From Deltaproteobacteria bacterium IMCC39146 (lineage in GTDB: Bacteria; Desulfobacterota; Desulfuromonadia; Desulfuromonadales; BM103), in NCBI GenBank assembly GCA_030005635.1, contig JARUHP010000002.1:124001-188000 (forward strand): a stretch of DNA of 64,000 nt, given 5' to 3'. Below the pieces are notes generated by a model. It saw only the letters and a program-made list of their open reading frames with translations, was not told where the DNA came from and did no database searches. A program made the translations under genes and the position numbers. Positions 25,436-33,932 of the stretch are shown in pieces; the first letter of the stretch is position 1, and each line of letters opens with the position of its first letter.

Positions 25436-25932
25436 ACCAATTCGAACATCTGCGTCATAAGGAGGGCTCTGCTCTTAGCCGTCCTCGCGAACTGATCGTC
25501 GCCTGTGCCCCCATGCGCAGCAACGTCAACATCTCGAGCGTTGCCAGAACGGCAAGCGCCTGCGCCGTGGAGCGACTTGTCCTGACCGGCAATGCCAGCC
25601 TGATCTCAAAGATCGCCCGCGACGGCGCCGAAGAACTCGAGGTCTCGATTCATAGAAGCCTGGCTCCTGTGCTGCAAAAATTGCGCAGCGACGGGTACTG
25701 CCTGGTGGGCCTTGAACAGACCACCAACTCAACGAGCATTCATAACTATAACTTTTCGAGGCGTACTGTTCTGGTGGTTGGTAACGAGCGTACCGGGTTA
25801 ACGCCGGAGATCCTGGAACTTCTGGATGATGTTGTCGAGATCCCGGTCTATGGCCTGCCTCACAGTTTTAATGCTGCCACCGCTGCCAGCATGGCTCTCT
25901 ATGAGTACTGTCGTCAGTATCCCTCCGGATGA
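25432..25932 (+). CDS. RNA 2'-O-methyltransferase, SpoU/TrmH family
   Basis: The 166-residue SPOUT-fold protein methylates a ribose in tRNA or rRNA. The knot motifs are visible: 'NVNISSVARTASACAV' (N-x-G-x-x-R-like motif 1, with Ser in place of Gly), 'VLVVGNERTGLTPEIL' (motif 2) and 'IPVYGLPHSFNAATAASMALYE' (motif 3, written in part). It lacks an N-terminal substrate-binding extension, so it is the short form. It overlaps truA by four bases, adding to a run of RNA modification genes in this part of the window. The target nucleotide is unknown. Confidence 0.88.
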   Translation: MNQFEHLRHKEGSALSRPRELIVACAPMRSNVNISSVARTASACAVERLVLTGNASLISKIARDGAEELEVSIHRSLAPVLQKLRSDGYCLVGLEQTTNSTSIHNYNFSRRTVLVVGNERTGLTPEILELLDDVVEIPVYGLPHSFNAATAASMALYEYCRQYPSG

Positions 25933-25982
25933 TTTTCCTCGTTGCAACGCTGCCTGGAAGTTACCGGGTCTGAATCGAAACC

Positions 25983-26819
25983 TTAACCGGTTAATTCAAA
26001 AAGCCCGATCTCCGGACGGCAGAAAAATCTTATCGGCAGGACGCTGGTGCCAACGCCGCGACTGACGTAGAGCGGTATGCGGTGCTGGCTGACCTGGTAG
26101 AATCCGGCGACGAAACGGCCGGCGTAGCGTGGCAGGTAGAATGGTGGTAGATAAGGCAGGCGAACCTGACCGCCGTGAGTGTGACCACTCAGGATCAGGT
26201 TGATCTCCTTGTTGAGCTGTTCGTGGGCAAAGGCCGGCACATGGGATAGGAGTAGATTAAAGCGTTTCGGGTCGACTTCTTTCTGGAGTTGTTCCAGGTG
26301 ATCCGTGGAAGACGGGTAGTCGAGGCCGAAGACTGACAGGGCATGGCTATTGATCTCCAGATCCGCCCGTTCATTGATCAATAATTTCACGCCGACCCCG
26401 GCAAAGTGCCTGCGCAGGTTCTCTCCCTCCAACCGCGACCAGTATTCCCAGTTCCCTTGCACTGCGTAAATGCCGTGAGTTGCCTTCAGCCTTTTCATAA
26501 AACTGAGGACACCCCTTATGTTGCGCTGTTCTTCAAGATAGTCTCCGGTAAGCAAAATCAGATCAGGCTTTAGCTCCGCTACTTGTCTGGTGACTTCTTC
26601 AAAGTAGCTGTTGAAGTCGCTCAGGTGCAGATCGCTGATCTGGACGATGCGAACTTTCCCACCCTGAGAAGCAGCCTGCAGCTTGTGCCGTTCAATTTTC
26701 AGGGCTTGCGGCTCATACCAGAGGGAATCTGCCAGTAAAGCACCGCTAGCTCCGGCGAGCCCGAGGGAGAGGAACCGCCGCCTGCTCACTCCTTTTCGTT
26801 GGCGGGAAGAAAAGCTCAT
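25983..26819 (-). CDS. Tat-exported metallophosphoesterase, YkuE/YaeI-like, with altered GNH motif
   Basis: The 278-residue protein starts with a twin-arginine signal ('SRRRFLSLGLAGASGALLA', residues 12-30), so the folded enzyme is exported. The calcineurin-like core has 'VQISDLHLSDF', 'LLTGDYLEE', 'LLSHVPAF' and 'LSGHTHGGQVRLP', supplying most metal ligands. The usual GNH(D/E) reads 'GNWEYW': the catalytic His is replaced by Trp, confirmed from the codons (AAC TGG GAA). Relatives act on lipid or nucleotide phosphates at the cell envelope. The substitution could lower activity or mark a distinct subgroup. It converges on the SpoU gene. Confidence 0.88.
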   Translation of the reverse strand: MSFSSRQRKGVSRRRFLSLGLAGASGALLADSLWYEPQALKIERHKLQAASQGGKVRIVQISDLHLSDFNSYFEEVTRQVAELKPDLILLTGDYLEEQRNIRGVLSFMKRLKATHGIYAVQGNWEYWSRLEGENLRRHFAGVGVKLLINERADLEINSHALSVFGLDYPSSTDHLEQLQKEVDPKRFNLLLSHVPAFAHEQLNKEINLILSGHTHGGQVRLPYLPPFYLPRYAGRFVAGFYQVSQHRIPLYVSRGVGTSVLPIRFFCRPEIGLFELTG

Positions 26820-26882
26820 AAGAACCTGCCAGAAGTGGTCGGGCTATGGTTGCCAGAATAGCGCAGTTGTATTATCTTTAGA

Positions 26883-26911
26883 TTTCGCATTAATCAACAT
26901 ATACCTATGAT
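26883..26911 (+). promoter_or_regulatory. Possible promoter of the flavodiiron protein gene
   Basis: TATGAT (26906-26911) is a good -10 box; 17 bases upstream is TTTCGC (26883-26888), a weak -35 box. The start codon is 54 bases downstream. An activator or alternative sigma factor could compensate for the poor -35, but no operator was recognised. Confidence 0.35.
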
Positions 26912-26964
26912 GGGTTCAGTTAATAATAAGGGATCATTTTTTAAAAAGAAAGGTGATAGACGTT

Positions 26965-28161
26965 ATGGAACATTATCAAGAGGTCACCAACAATGTTTTC
27001 TGGGTTGGTGTCAGACATGCAGAGCTACAGATTTTTGATGAGCTTTTCCCGACGCACAATGGCACCACCTACAATTCTTATGTTGTAAAAGGGAACGAGA
27101 AAATCGCCTTGATCGATACCGTCAAGGCCCCTTTTACTGAAGAATTTTTTGCCAAGATCGAAGAGTGTGTTGGCCTCGATAATATCGACCTGGTGGTTGT
27201 CAACCACACAGAGCCCGATCATTCCGGTGCCTTGATCAAGCTGCTTGAAAAGCGTCCGGATCTACCGGTTTACTGCTCGCGTCCGGCGCAGAACTTCTTG
27301 TCCCAGTTGTTGAACGGGCCGTTCAACGCCCAGGTCGTTAGTGATGGTGATGAAGTCGACCTTGGTGGGCGTACCCTGCGTTTTGTTCTGGCTCCTAATC
27401 TGCATTGGCCGGATACCATGTTCACCTACCTGGTTGAGGACGCCGTCCTCTTCCCATGTGATGCTTTCGGAGCTCATTACTGCGCCAGCAAACTCTTTGA
27501 TGATGAGATCCCGGACTTCTCCCAGGACTTTCATTTCTATTTCGACTGCATTATGCGTCCTTTCAAAGACAAAGTTCGGGCTGCCGTCAGCAAAGTCGAC
27601 AAGCTGGAACTGAAATTGATCTGTCCCTCTCACGGGCCGATTCGCCGGACCGACCCGGCTGCTGTGGTCAATGCTTATCGGCGCTGGTCAGCTTTGCCGC
27701 CGGAGCAGCCAAATCCTCGCGCCCTGATGTTGACCATGTCTGCGCACGGCAATACTCACCGCATGGCGACAGAAATTCGTGAGCAGCTTGAGAAACAAAA
27801 CTTCCAAGTTGTTGTGCTGCGTATGTGCGAGTTGCGCGATAGTGACTTACGTGACGAACTGGAGTTGGCTGATCTGGTTCTGGTGGGGACTTCGACAATC
27901 AATCGCGATGCGCCACCACAGGCCTGGCACGCCATGTCACTCTTCTCCCTGGTGACGCCCAAAGCAAAGATTGCTGCAGCTTTTGGCTCTTTCGGTTGGA
28001 GTGGTGAAGCGGTCAAACTGGTCGAAGAACGCTTGAAGGGGCTGCGTTTCAAGATGCCGGTGCCCGGGCTGACGCTACGTTTCTCCCCGACCGACGACAA
28101 TCTTCGCGAATGCCGCGAGTTTGCTGACCAGGTTGCCGCCCAGATTGTGGGTACAGAGTAG
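26965..28161 (+). CDS. fprA: Flavodiiron protein (oxygen/nitric oxide reductase, FprA type)
   Basis: The 398-residue protein reduces oxygen to water and/or nitric oxide to nitrous oxide, protecting anaerobes. The beta-lactamase-like N-terminal domain keeps all diiron ligands: H81-x-E83-x-D85-H86 ('NHTEPDHSG'), H147 ('NLHWPD'), D166 ('CDAFG') and H223 ('PSHGPI'). A flavodoxin domain (about 253-395) begins 'ALMLTMSAHGNTHRMA' and binds FMN. There is no C-terminal rubredoxin, so an external electron donor is needed. I use ATG 26965 (AGGTGA eight bases upstream) rather than GTG 26953. Confidence 0.94.
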   Translation: MEHYQEVTNNVFWVGVRHAELQIFDELFPTHNGTTYNSYVVKGNEKIALIDTVKAPFTEEFFAKIEECVGLDNIDLVVVNHTEPDHSGALIKLLEKRPDLPVYCSRPAQNFLSQLLNGPFNAQVVSDGDEVDLGGRTLRFVLAPNLHWPDTMFTYLVEDAVLFPCDAFGAHYCASKLFDDEIPDFSQDFHFYFDCIMRPFKDKVRAAVSKVDKLELKLICPSHGPIRRTDPAAVVNAYRRWSALPPEQPNPRALMLTMSAHGNTHRMATEIREQLEKQNFQVVVLRMCELRDSDLRDELELADLVLVGTSTINRDAPPQAWHAMSLFSLVTPKAKIAAAFGSFGWSGEAVKLVEERLKGLRFKMPVPGLTLRFSPTDDNLRECREFADQVAAQIVGTE

Positions 28162-28187
28162 GAACTTGTAACGCGCTTTAGATTGAT

Positions 28188-28221
28188 GGGCAGGGTCGGA
28201 TGGCCCTGCCCGCTGTTTTTT
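28188..28221 (+). terminator. Rho-independent terminator after fprA
   Basis: GGGCAGGG (28188-28195) pairs with CCCTGCCC (28204-28211) around an 8-base loop, followed by a six-T run in 28215-28221. It lies 26 bases past the fprA stop. Its position argues that the downstream helicase gene does not begin at the ATG inside the loop (28200). Confidence 0.8.
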
Positions 28222-28244
28222 GCCTTTGGATATCCAGGCTTTTC

Positions 28245-30455
28245 GTGACTTCTATAACAGCACCGGCACGAGCCGCAGAAATAGCAGTTGTTGCGCCTCT
28301 TGATAAAATTCTCAACTATACAATCCCTGCCCGTTTGGCCGATAAGGTTTGTATCGGTAGTCGTGTTCGGGTTCCTCTTGGCCGCCGTCAAGTGGTTGGC
28401 TATATCATGAACTGGACAGAGCCCGGTGACGCAAAGCTGAAAGATATTCTCGAAGTCATCGATCCCCATCCTCTGTTCCACCAGAATCACGCTGCTTTCT
28501 ACCTGCGTGCGGCACGTTATTATGTTTATCCCCCCGGCCAGGCGGTAAGGACGGCTCTGCCGGCCGGTCTCTCGGCTCTGGATAGCAAACCGTCCGTTTT
28601 GAGCGACAAGCTTTACCGGGCAATGGAACGGGAGGAACAACCGCAAGGTGCGCGACAGCGGGAAATCCTCGACTATATCCGCTCGAAGAACGAGTGTACG
28701 TTAAGCCAGCTGCGACAAACTTTTCCTGCCCCTCATGCTGCTTTGCAGCGTTTGGTTGAGCTGAAATTCCTGCAGTTCGAAGAGGTTGAACGTTGCCGGG
28801 ATCCGTTTGCTGAAATCGGAGTTGTAGAGCACTTCCCTGTTGAACTGAATGCTGCTCAGCAGGTTGCGGTTACAGCAGTCGAAGACGCCCTTGATGGCCC
28901 GTCGACGTTTACCCCGTTTCTTCTTCACGGCGTCACCGGCAGCGGCAAAACCGAGGTTTATCTGAGGTCGATAGCCAAAGTCCTTGAAGAAGGGCGACAG
29001 GCGTTGGTCCTGGTTCCTGAAATTGCCCTGACGCCGCAACTGGTGACGCGCTTTCGCAGCTGGTTTCAGAATCACGGAGTGCGCCTGGCAGTGCTCCACT
29101 CCGGCCTGTCCGATGGTGAACGCTATGATGCCTGGAGGCAGGTTGCAAGAGGTGATGTCGATGTTGTGATCGGCGCTCGTTCTGCGGTCTTTGCACCGCT
29201 GCCTGAGCTGGGGCTGATCGTGGTCGATGAAGAACATGATGGCAGCTACAAACAGTCGGAAGGCTTTCGTTACAATGCCCGAGACCTGGCCTTAATGCGC
29301 GGCCAGATGGATGAGGCCGTCGTTATCCTGGGCAGCGCCACGCCTGTTCTGACCTCCTATCAGCGCTCTCTGAGCGGGCATCTGACACACCTTGAGCTGC
29401 CCGAGAGGACTGCTGAAAGGCCCTTGCCGGAAGTCCACCTGGTCGATCTTGCGCAACATGAAGGAGAAAGCCAGCTGAGTGAGCCGCTGCAGATCGCTAT
29501 GGCGGAAGCTCTGGCCGCCGGCGAGCAGGCACTGCTGCTGTTGAATCGTCGCGGCTATGCTCCCTTTCTGTTGTGCCATGACTGCGGTGCAGCCCTGCGA
29601 TGCCCTAACTGTGATATCACCTTGACCTATTCACAGGTGCAGAGCTCTCTGCGTTGTCACTACTGTGATTTCCACATGAGCCCGCCGGAGAGCTGTGATC
29701 GGTGCAGCGGTGTCCGCTTGCTCCCCGAAGGAATGGGTACAGAGCGCCTCGAAGAGGAGATCCGGGAACTTTTCCCCGAGGCGAGGGTGGCGCGCATGGA
29801 TCGCGACACCACGACCCGAAAGGGTTCTCATCATCTGTTGATAGAACAGATGTCGGCGGGCGAGATTGACGTTTTAATCGGTACGCAGATGATCGCCAAG
29901 GGCCATGATTTCCCGGCGGTCACACTGGTCGGTGTCCTCAACGCCGACACAGCACTGAACCTGCCTGATTTTCGCAGCGCTGAAAGGGTTTTCTCGCTCC
30001 TCAGCCAGGTTGCCGGACGAGCCGGGCGTGGAGACCGCCTTGGGCGTGTCATGATCCAGACCTATGACGTAGATAATTACGCCCTTGATTTCGTTGCCCG
30101 CCACGACTACCAGGGCTTTGCTGCTCTTGAGTTGTCGCAACGTCAGGTCCTGGCGTATCCACCCTTCGGATACCTGGTGAACCTGGTCTTGAGTGGCAAT
30201 GATGAAACCAAGGTGAACCGTGCAGCTGAGCAGATTTCTGTTAACCTGACATCTGATACGATTGATGCAGAAGTCCTTGGCCCGGCCCCCTGTCTGTTGC
30301 CGCGTTTACGCAACAAGCATCGGGTTCAAATTCTGCTCAAGGCAAAAGAGCGTGAGCCCTTGCGTCGTCAGATTGAGCAGTTGCAGCGACTCAGAACACA
30401 ACTCCCCGCCGGGGTTGTGTTGACTGTTGATGTCGATCCGGTCGATATGTTCTGA
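28245..30455 (+). CDS. priA: Primosomal protein N' (replication restart helicase)
   Basis: The 736-residue superfamily 2 helicase reloads the replisome at stalled forks. After a 3'-DNA-binding domain ('AEIAVVAPLDKILNYTIP'), it has Walker A 'GVTGSGKTEVYL', 'DEEHD' box and 'GSATPVLTSY'. The zinc cluster of eight Cys ('CHDCGAALRCPNC', 'CHYCDFH', 'CDRC') and 'GTQMIAKGHDFP' follow. I choose GTG 28245 (AGG six bases upstream; 736 residues matches the E. coli length) because the ATG at 28200 sits within the fprA terminator. All helicase motifs are intact. Confidence 0.94.
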   Translation: MTSITAPARAAEIAVVAPLDKILNYTIPARLADKVCIGSRVRVPLGRRQVVGYIMNWTEPGDAKLKDILEVIDPHPLFHQNHAAFYLRAARYYVYPPGQAVRTALPAGLSALDSKPSVLSDKLYRAMEREEQPQGARQREILDYIRSKNECTLSQLRQTFPAPHAALQRLVELKFLQFEEVERCRDPFAEIGVVEHFPVELNAAQQVAVTAVEDALDGPSTFTPFLLHGVTGSGKTEVYLRSIAKVLEEGRQALVLVPEIALTPQLVTRFRSWFQNHGVRLAVLHSGLSDGERYDAWRQVARGDVDVVIGARSAVFAPLPELGLIVVDEEHDGSYKQSEGFRYNARDLALMRGQMDEAVVILGSATPVLTSYQRSLSGHLTHLELPERTAERPLPEVHLVDLAQHEGESQLSEPLQIAMAEALAAGEQALLLLNRRGYAPFLLCHDCGAALRCPNCDITLTYSQVQSSLRCHYCDFHMSPPESCDRCSGVRLLPEGMGTERLEEEIRELFPEARVARMDRDTTTRKGSHHLLIEQMSAGEIDVLIGTQMIAKGHDFPAVTLVGVLNADTALNLPDFRSAERVFSLLSQVAGRAGRGDRLGRVMIQTYDVDNYALDFVARHDYQGFAALELSQRQVLAYPPFGYLVNLVLSGNDETKVNRAAEQISVNLTSDTIDAEVLGPAPCLLPRLRNKHRVQILLKAKEREPLRRQIEQLQRLRTQLPAGVVLTVDVDPVDMF

Positions 30456-30566
30456 TCAGAAAAAACACATCAAGCTGTAAGCTGTAGGGCTGTAAGTAAA
30501 ATCCGGTAGTCTCACTTTATTTCATCTGAGAAATTTGGAAGTGGTCATGTTGAGAGAACATATTTT

Positions 30567-31736
30567 ATGAATAAACTATCTTTGCTGATATTTGTTGGCG
30601 TGCTGCTTCTTTCTTCCTGTGCGAAGCCACCGGAGCCTCCTCCGGTTGTCGAGGAGCCGGTTGAAGAAGTGCCAGTTGTTGATAAAGGTGTAGCCACTCT
30701 GCTGCTTGTCGACTGGACGGATGTTGCTGGCTGGCAGGAGGACAACCCGGGTCTCGCTCTTGGCGCTTTGCTAAAAAGTTGTTCGGCGCTGCGCTGGCGG
30801 CCACAATGGCAGCCGGCCTGTGAGCAGGCCGCGGCCATGAAGCAAGCGTCCGAAACAGAGGTCCGTGCCTTCTTTGAACGTAATTTTGAGCCTCATCAGG
30901 TTAGTAAACCGGACGGCACCACGGAAGGATTGCTAACCGGCTACTACGTTCCGGATCTGAAGGGGAGTCGGGTGGCTTCAGACGCTTACCCTTATCCGCT
31001 TTATCAACGTCCGAACGATTTGCTGACCATCGACTTGAGTGATGTCTACCCGGATTTAAGCAATTATCGCTTACGTGGTCGTCTTGACGGGCACAGGGTT
31101 GTCCCTTACTGGGATCGAAGCGAGATCGAAAACCAGAAACGACCTCTGGTTGGTCAGGAACTCTTCTGGGTGGCTGACCCGGTCGAACTCTTCTTTCTGC
31201 AAATCCAGGGTTCAGGTCGGATTCTGTTTGATGATGGCGAACAGGTTATGGTCAACTATTCAGACCAGAACGGCCACCCTTACAGGTCAATCGGTAAATA
31301 CCTGATCGATCGTGGTGCCATGCCTCGTAGCAAGATGTCGATGCAGAATATCAGGTTATGGGCAAGCAACAATCCGAGCGAAGTCGATGACCTCCTCAAC
31401 CAGAACCCTAGCTATGTGTTCTTCAGAGCTTTGCCTGCTGATGTGAAGAGCCCGCCGGGGGCGCTTGGTGTGCCGCTGACCCCTGGCCGGAGCCTTGCTG
31501 TTGATCGTCGACACATACCTCTGGGCGCGCCGGTTTTCGTTGACACCTTCTGGCCGAACAGTGATAAGCCGCTGCGACGCCTGATGATGGCGCAGGATAC
31601 CGGGGGGGCTATTAAGGGCCAAGTTCGCGGAGATTTTTTCTGGGGAATGGGCTCACAGGCCGGATCTCAGGCAGGTCGCATGAAACAAAGCGTACGCTTC
31701 TGGGTTCTCTTGCCTCGAGAGGCGTCGGTTGAGTAA
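30567..31736 (+). CDS. mltA: Membrane-bound lytic murein transglycosylase A (lipoprotein)
   Basis: The 389-residue protein starts with a lipoprotein signal whose lipobox is 'LLSSC' (Cys 18), then a Pro/Glu-rich tether. The MltA barrel ('GLLTGYYVPDLKGS', 'LYQRPNDLL', 'FFLQIQGSGRI') is followed by the 3D domain with 'AQDTGGAIKGQVRGDFFWG', where the second Asp is the family's catalytic acid. The enzyme cleaves peptidoglycan glycan strands, forming 1,6-anhydro ends, at the outer membrane. A GAGAGAA ribosome site precedes ATG 30567. Confidence 0.94.
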   Translation: MNKLSLLIFVGVLLLSSCAKPPEPPPVVEEPVEEVPVVDKGVATLLLVDWTDVAGWQEDNPGLALGALLKSCSALRWRPQWQPACEQAAAMKQASETEVRAFFERNFEPHQVSKPDGTTEGLLTGYYVPDLKGSRVASDAYPYPLYQRPNDLLTIDLSDVYPDLSNYRLRGRLDGHRVVPYWDRSEIENQKRPLVGQELFWVADPVELFFLQIQGSGRILFDDGEQVMVNYSDQNGHPYRSIGKYLIDRGAMPRSKMSMQNIRLWASNNPSEVDDLLNQNPSYVFFRALPADVKSPPGALGVPLTPGRSLAVDRRHIPLGAPVFVDTFWPNSDKPLRRLMMAQDTGGAIKGQVRGDFFWGMGSQAGSQAGRMKQSVRFWVLLPREASVE

Positions 31737-31789
31737 TACTTCAATTTATAGAGGACAATGCCATCGTGCTTAATAAAGGAAGGGCTTCA

Positions 31790-32380
31790 ATGCTTTTGAA
31801 AAGAGTCTCTCTTCGTTGTTGTTGCTTGACCCTCCTTGTTCTTCTGTCAGTGACCAGTGTCCTGCATGCGAGCACTCCCGAGAAGGGGATGTTCCTGGTC
31901 GCAGATGAACAACTGAAGGACCCGCGTTTTCGTAACGGGGTCATTCTCCTGATTCAGCACAGTGAGCAAGGTAGCGCAGGATTAGTCGTCAATAGGAATA
32001 GTCGCTTGTCTCTGTCGGCGATCCTTCCAAAAGATTCGAGCTTGACCGGAGATGGGGGCACACTCTCTTATGGAGGCCCGGTTGACCCGAACACCCTGCT
32101 TGCTTTGGTCAAGGTTCGCAATCATCCACCAGAGCCTGCCGATGAAGTTGTTGCAGGTCTTTATGTGACAGGGGTTGGAGTGCTTGATGAATGGACGGAT
32201 TTTTCTACCGAGGTTGTCAGCTACCGGGCTTTTGTCGGTTACAGCGGTTGGGCGGCGGGGCAGTTGGGTGCTGAAATTCAACGTGGTGACTGGTCTGTTC
32301 TGCAAGCCGATGCGGAGAGCGTTCTAACAGGTGATCAGGGGGAGCTCTGGAAACGTTTGCGAGAATCTCTGCCGAAGTAA
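31790..32380 (+). CDS. AlgH/YqgE-family (UPF0301) protein with an N-terminal signal peptide
   Basis: The 196-residue protein contains the UPF0301 fold: 'GMFLVADEQLKDPRFRNGVILL' region, 'GSAGLVVNR', 'LSYGGPVDPNTL' and 'YRAFVGYSGWAAGQLGAEI', 'GDWSVLQAD'. Unusually, residues 1-28 form an apparent export signal ('RCCCLTLLVLLSVTSVLHA-S'), whereas family members are normally cytosolic. ATG 31790 has GGAAGGG five bases upstream; a GTG at 31766 would only lengthen the basic N-terminus. The function of AlgH proteins is poorly defined. Encoded 53 bases after mltA, it may act in the envelope. Confidence 0.85.
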   Translation: MLLKRVSLRCCCLTLLVLLSVTSVLHASTPEKGMFLVADEQLKDPRFRNGVILLIQHSEQGSAGLVVNRNSRLSLSAILPKDSSLTGDGGTLSYGGPVDPNTLLALVKVRNHPPEPADEVVAGLYVTGVGVLDEWTDFSTEVVSYRAFVGYSGWAAGQLGAEIQRGDWSVLQADAESVLTGDQGELWKRLRESLPK

Positions 32381-32389
32381 AGACAGGTT

Positions 32390-33124
32390 TCAGCTCTCAC
32401 CCTCTTCGCCGGTTTTGCCGAGTCGTTCCAGCAGCGCTTTTACCACCACATCAATGCGTGCCTGATCTTCTTCCAGAACATTTAAAAAACGCAGGCCAAT
32501 CTGTTGCATATCGTTGGTATCGACATCGCAGATCCAAACTGCTTCGGCCAAAGCGCAGATGATCCCCTTCTTGTCACCGATGGAGAGGTAGACCAGAACC
32601 AGATCTGATTGTTCGACAGGAGCCTTGAGGGGGAGCCTGATGCCGCCTCCGGCCAGGTTGATCAGGTTCTTTTTAAACTCGGTCAACTCTGCAGCAGAGA
32701 CCCCGTCCTTGATTTTCTTGAGATTCTCTTCCCAGAGGGAACGCATGTCTGCCAGATTGCCCGTATTCCGATGAATGCCTACCCAGGCATTCACGTCCAC
32801 GCGACGATAGATGCGTCTGGAAATGAATTCCAGGTTGCCTTCAAACTGCAGACGGATATCCTGACCGCTGATGCGTTCAACAAAAGAGGAGACCAGGCGC
32901 AACCCCATGCCCATGTGGTCGGTTAGAATTTCAAACTGCATACCCGGCTCAAAAGGGTAGGAATCTGCGGCATCACAGCCGTAGGGAAGCGCCAGGTCAA
33001 GCTGCATCGGTTTGCTGTGCATGGCGTAGCCGGTGATGGTGTCCAGGGCGACTTGTTCTCCATCAGTGAAGATCCGTTTGATGAAGACTTTCTGCCCTTT
33101 ATTAAAGTATTTTCCGTAAGACAT
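32390..33124 (-). CDS. PilZ-domain protein, probable cyclic-di-GMP receptor
   Basis: The 244-residue protein has a YcgR-like N-terminal barrel ('FNKGQKVFIKRI') and a C-terminal PilZ barrel. The arginine motif appears in 'SRRIYRRVDVNAWVG', and the second motif is 'NLAGGGIRLPL' in place of D/N-x-S-x-x-G, so a Ser is replaced by Ala. The insertion between the motifs (about 118-155) is helical. It likely senses cyclic-di-GMP and controls motility or surface behaviour, with binding strength uncertain given the substitution. It is followed by few bases before the convergent AlgH gene. Confidence 0.82.
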   Translation of the reverse strand: MSYGKYFNKGQKVFIKRIFTDGEQVALDTITGYAMHSKPMQLDLALPYGCDAADSYPFEPGMQFEILTDHMGMGLRLVSSFVERISGQDIRLQFEGNLEFISRRIYRRVDVNAWVGIHRNTGNLADMRSLWEENLKKIKDGVSAAELTEFKKNLINLAGGGIRLPLKAPVEQSDLVLVYLSIGDKKGIICALAEAVWICDVDTNDMQQIGLRFLNVLEEDQARIDVVVKALLERLGKTGEEGES

Positions 33125-33150
33125 AATTTAAATTCTTGTCCCTGGTTTCT

Positions 33151-33675
33151 CTATTCGTCTGTGCCGTCGCACACAGATTTCTCGATCTCAGCCGCGACCG
33201 CCTCTACCGTCATCCCGTCGCCGTGGATCGTCACCTCAGCGAACTTCTGGTAAAGAGGCAGGCGTTCCTTATAAAGGTTCTCATAGGTTTCGTTTGGGCC
33301 GATGACCAACCCCCGGTTGTCCATGTCGTTGACCCTGCCGAGCAATTCTTCCAGGGGAATGTCGATAAAAACCAGTTGACCGAGCTTTTTTAGCCGGGCC
33401 ATCGCCCGCTCACTGTACACCGCAGAACCGCCGGTAGCAACCACGCTGTGCGTTGTTGTGAGCTCAATCAGAGCCTGCTCTTCGATAGCTTTAAAATTCT
33501 CCAGGCCTTCCCTGGCGATGATCTGCTGCAGGCGACATTGCTGCTGGCTCTGGAGCAGCAGGTCGGTGTCGACGAAGTTGTAGCCGAGCCGCTTGGCCAG
33601 CAGTACGCCTACGGTACTCTTGCCGGCTCCCGGCATACCGATCAGGATAATGTTCAGTGCGCAATCAATTCGCAT
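33151..33675 (-). CDS. aroK: Shikimate kinase
   Basis: The 174-residue kinase phosphorylates shikimate, step five of aromatic amino acid synthesis. 'IILIGMPGAGKSTVG' is the P-loop; 'FVDTDLLLQ' holds the Mg/shikimate Asp; 'VVATGGSAVYS' is the substrate glycine loop; 'RLPLY' lies near the lid. The lid arginine region 'NRGLVIGPNETYENLYKE' is slightly longer than usual. It precedes the PilZ gene by 26 bases on the same strand. The DAHP synthase of the pathway lies at 23605. Confidence 0.92.
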   Translation of the reverse strand: MRIDCALNIILIGMPGAGKSTVGVLLAKRLGYNFVDTDLLLQSQQQCRLQQIIAREGLENFKAIEEQALIELTTTHSVVATGGSAVYSERAMARLKKLGQLVFIDIPLEELLGRVNDMDNRGLVIGPNETYENLYKERLPLYQKFAEVTIHGDGMTVEAVAAEIEKSVCDGTDE

Positions 33676-33862
33676 GCAACAAAAATTGCCTGATTATTGA
33701 CTCTGGGTCAACTGTAGAATGTTTGCTTGTTACTGAATTGGCTTGTTTAATGCGCTATGAGTCTTCACTCGCAAAAACCAAGAGGCTGAAATAATCTGGA
33801 GTGAAGCTCAAGTCGAAGAGTCGTTTGAGTGCTGTGATCAAGATCCAGGTTTTTAAAAACAA

Positions 33863-33897
33863 AAGCGCCGCGCCCTGTTCAGGGTTGCGGCGCTTTG
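33863..33897 (-). terminator. Rho-independent terminator of the quinone oxidoreductase gene
   Basis: Ten perfect pairs (33863-33872 with 33888-33897) with an additional inner CCCTG/CAGGG stem form a strong hairpin. On the minus strand it is followed by a T-rich tract (TTTTGTTTTT). It lies about 35 bases past the oxidoreductase stop. Confidence 0.8.
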
Positions 33898-33932
33898 TGT
33901 CAGTTTGGTTCTGATCTTGTCGTCTTCAGACG

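Noticed and set aside
28200-28244. ATG 28200 as the priA start
   Set aside because: It sits in the loop of the fprA terminator; GTG 28245 gives the normal family length.
27756-28646. A 296-codon minus-strand frame across the fprA/priA junction
   Set aside because: It spans two good genes and a terminator and shows no motif.
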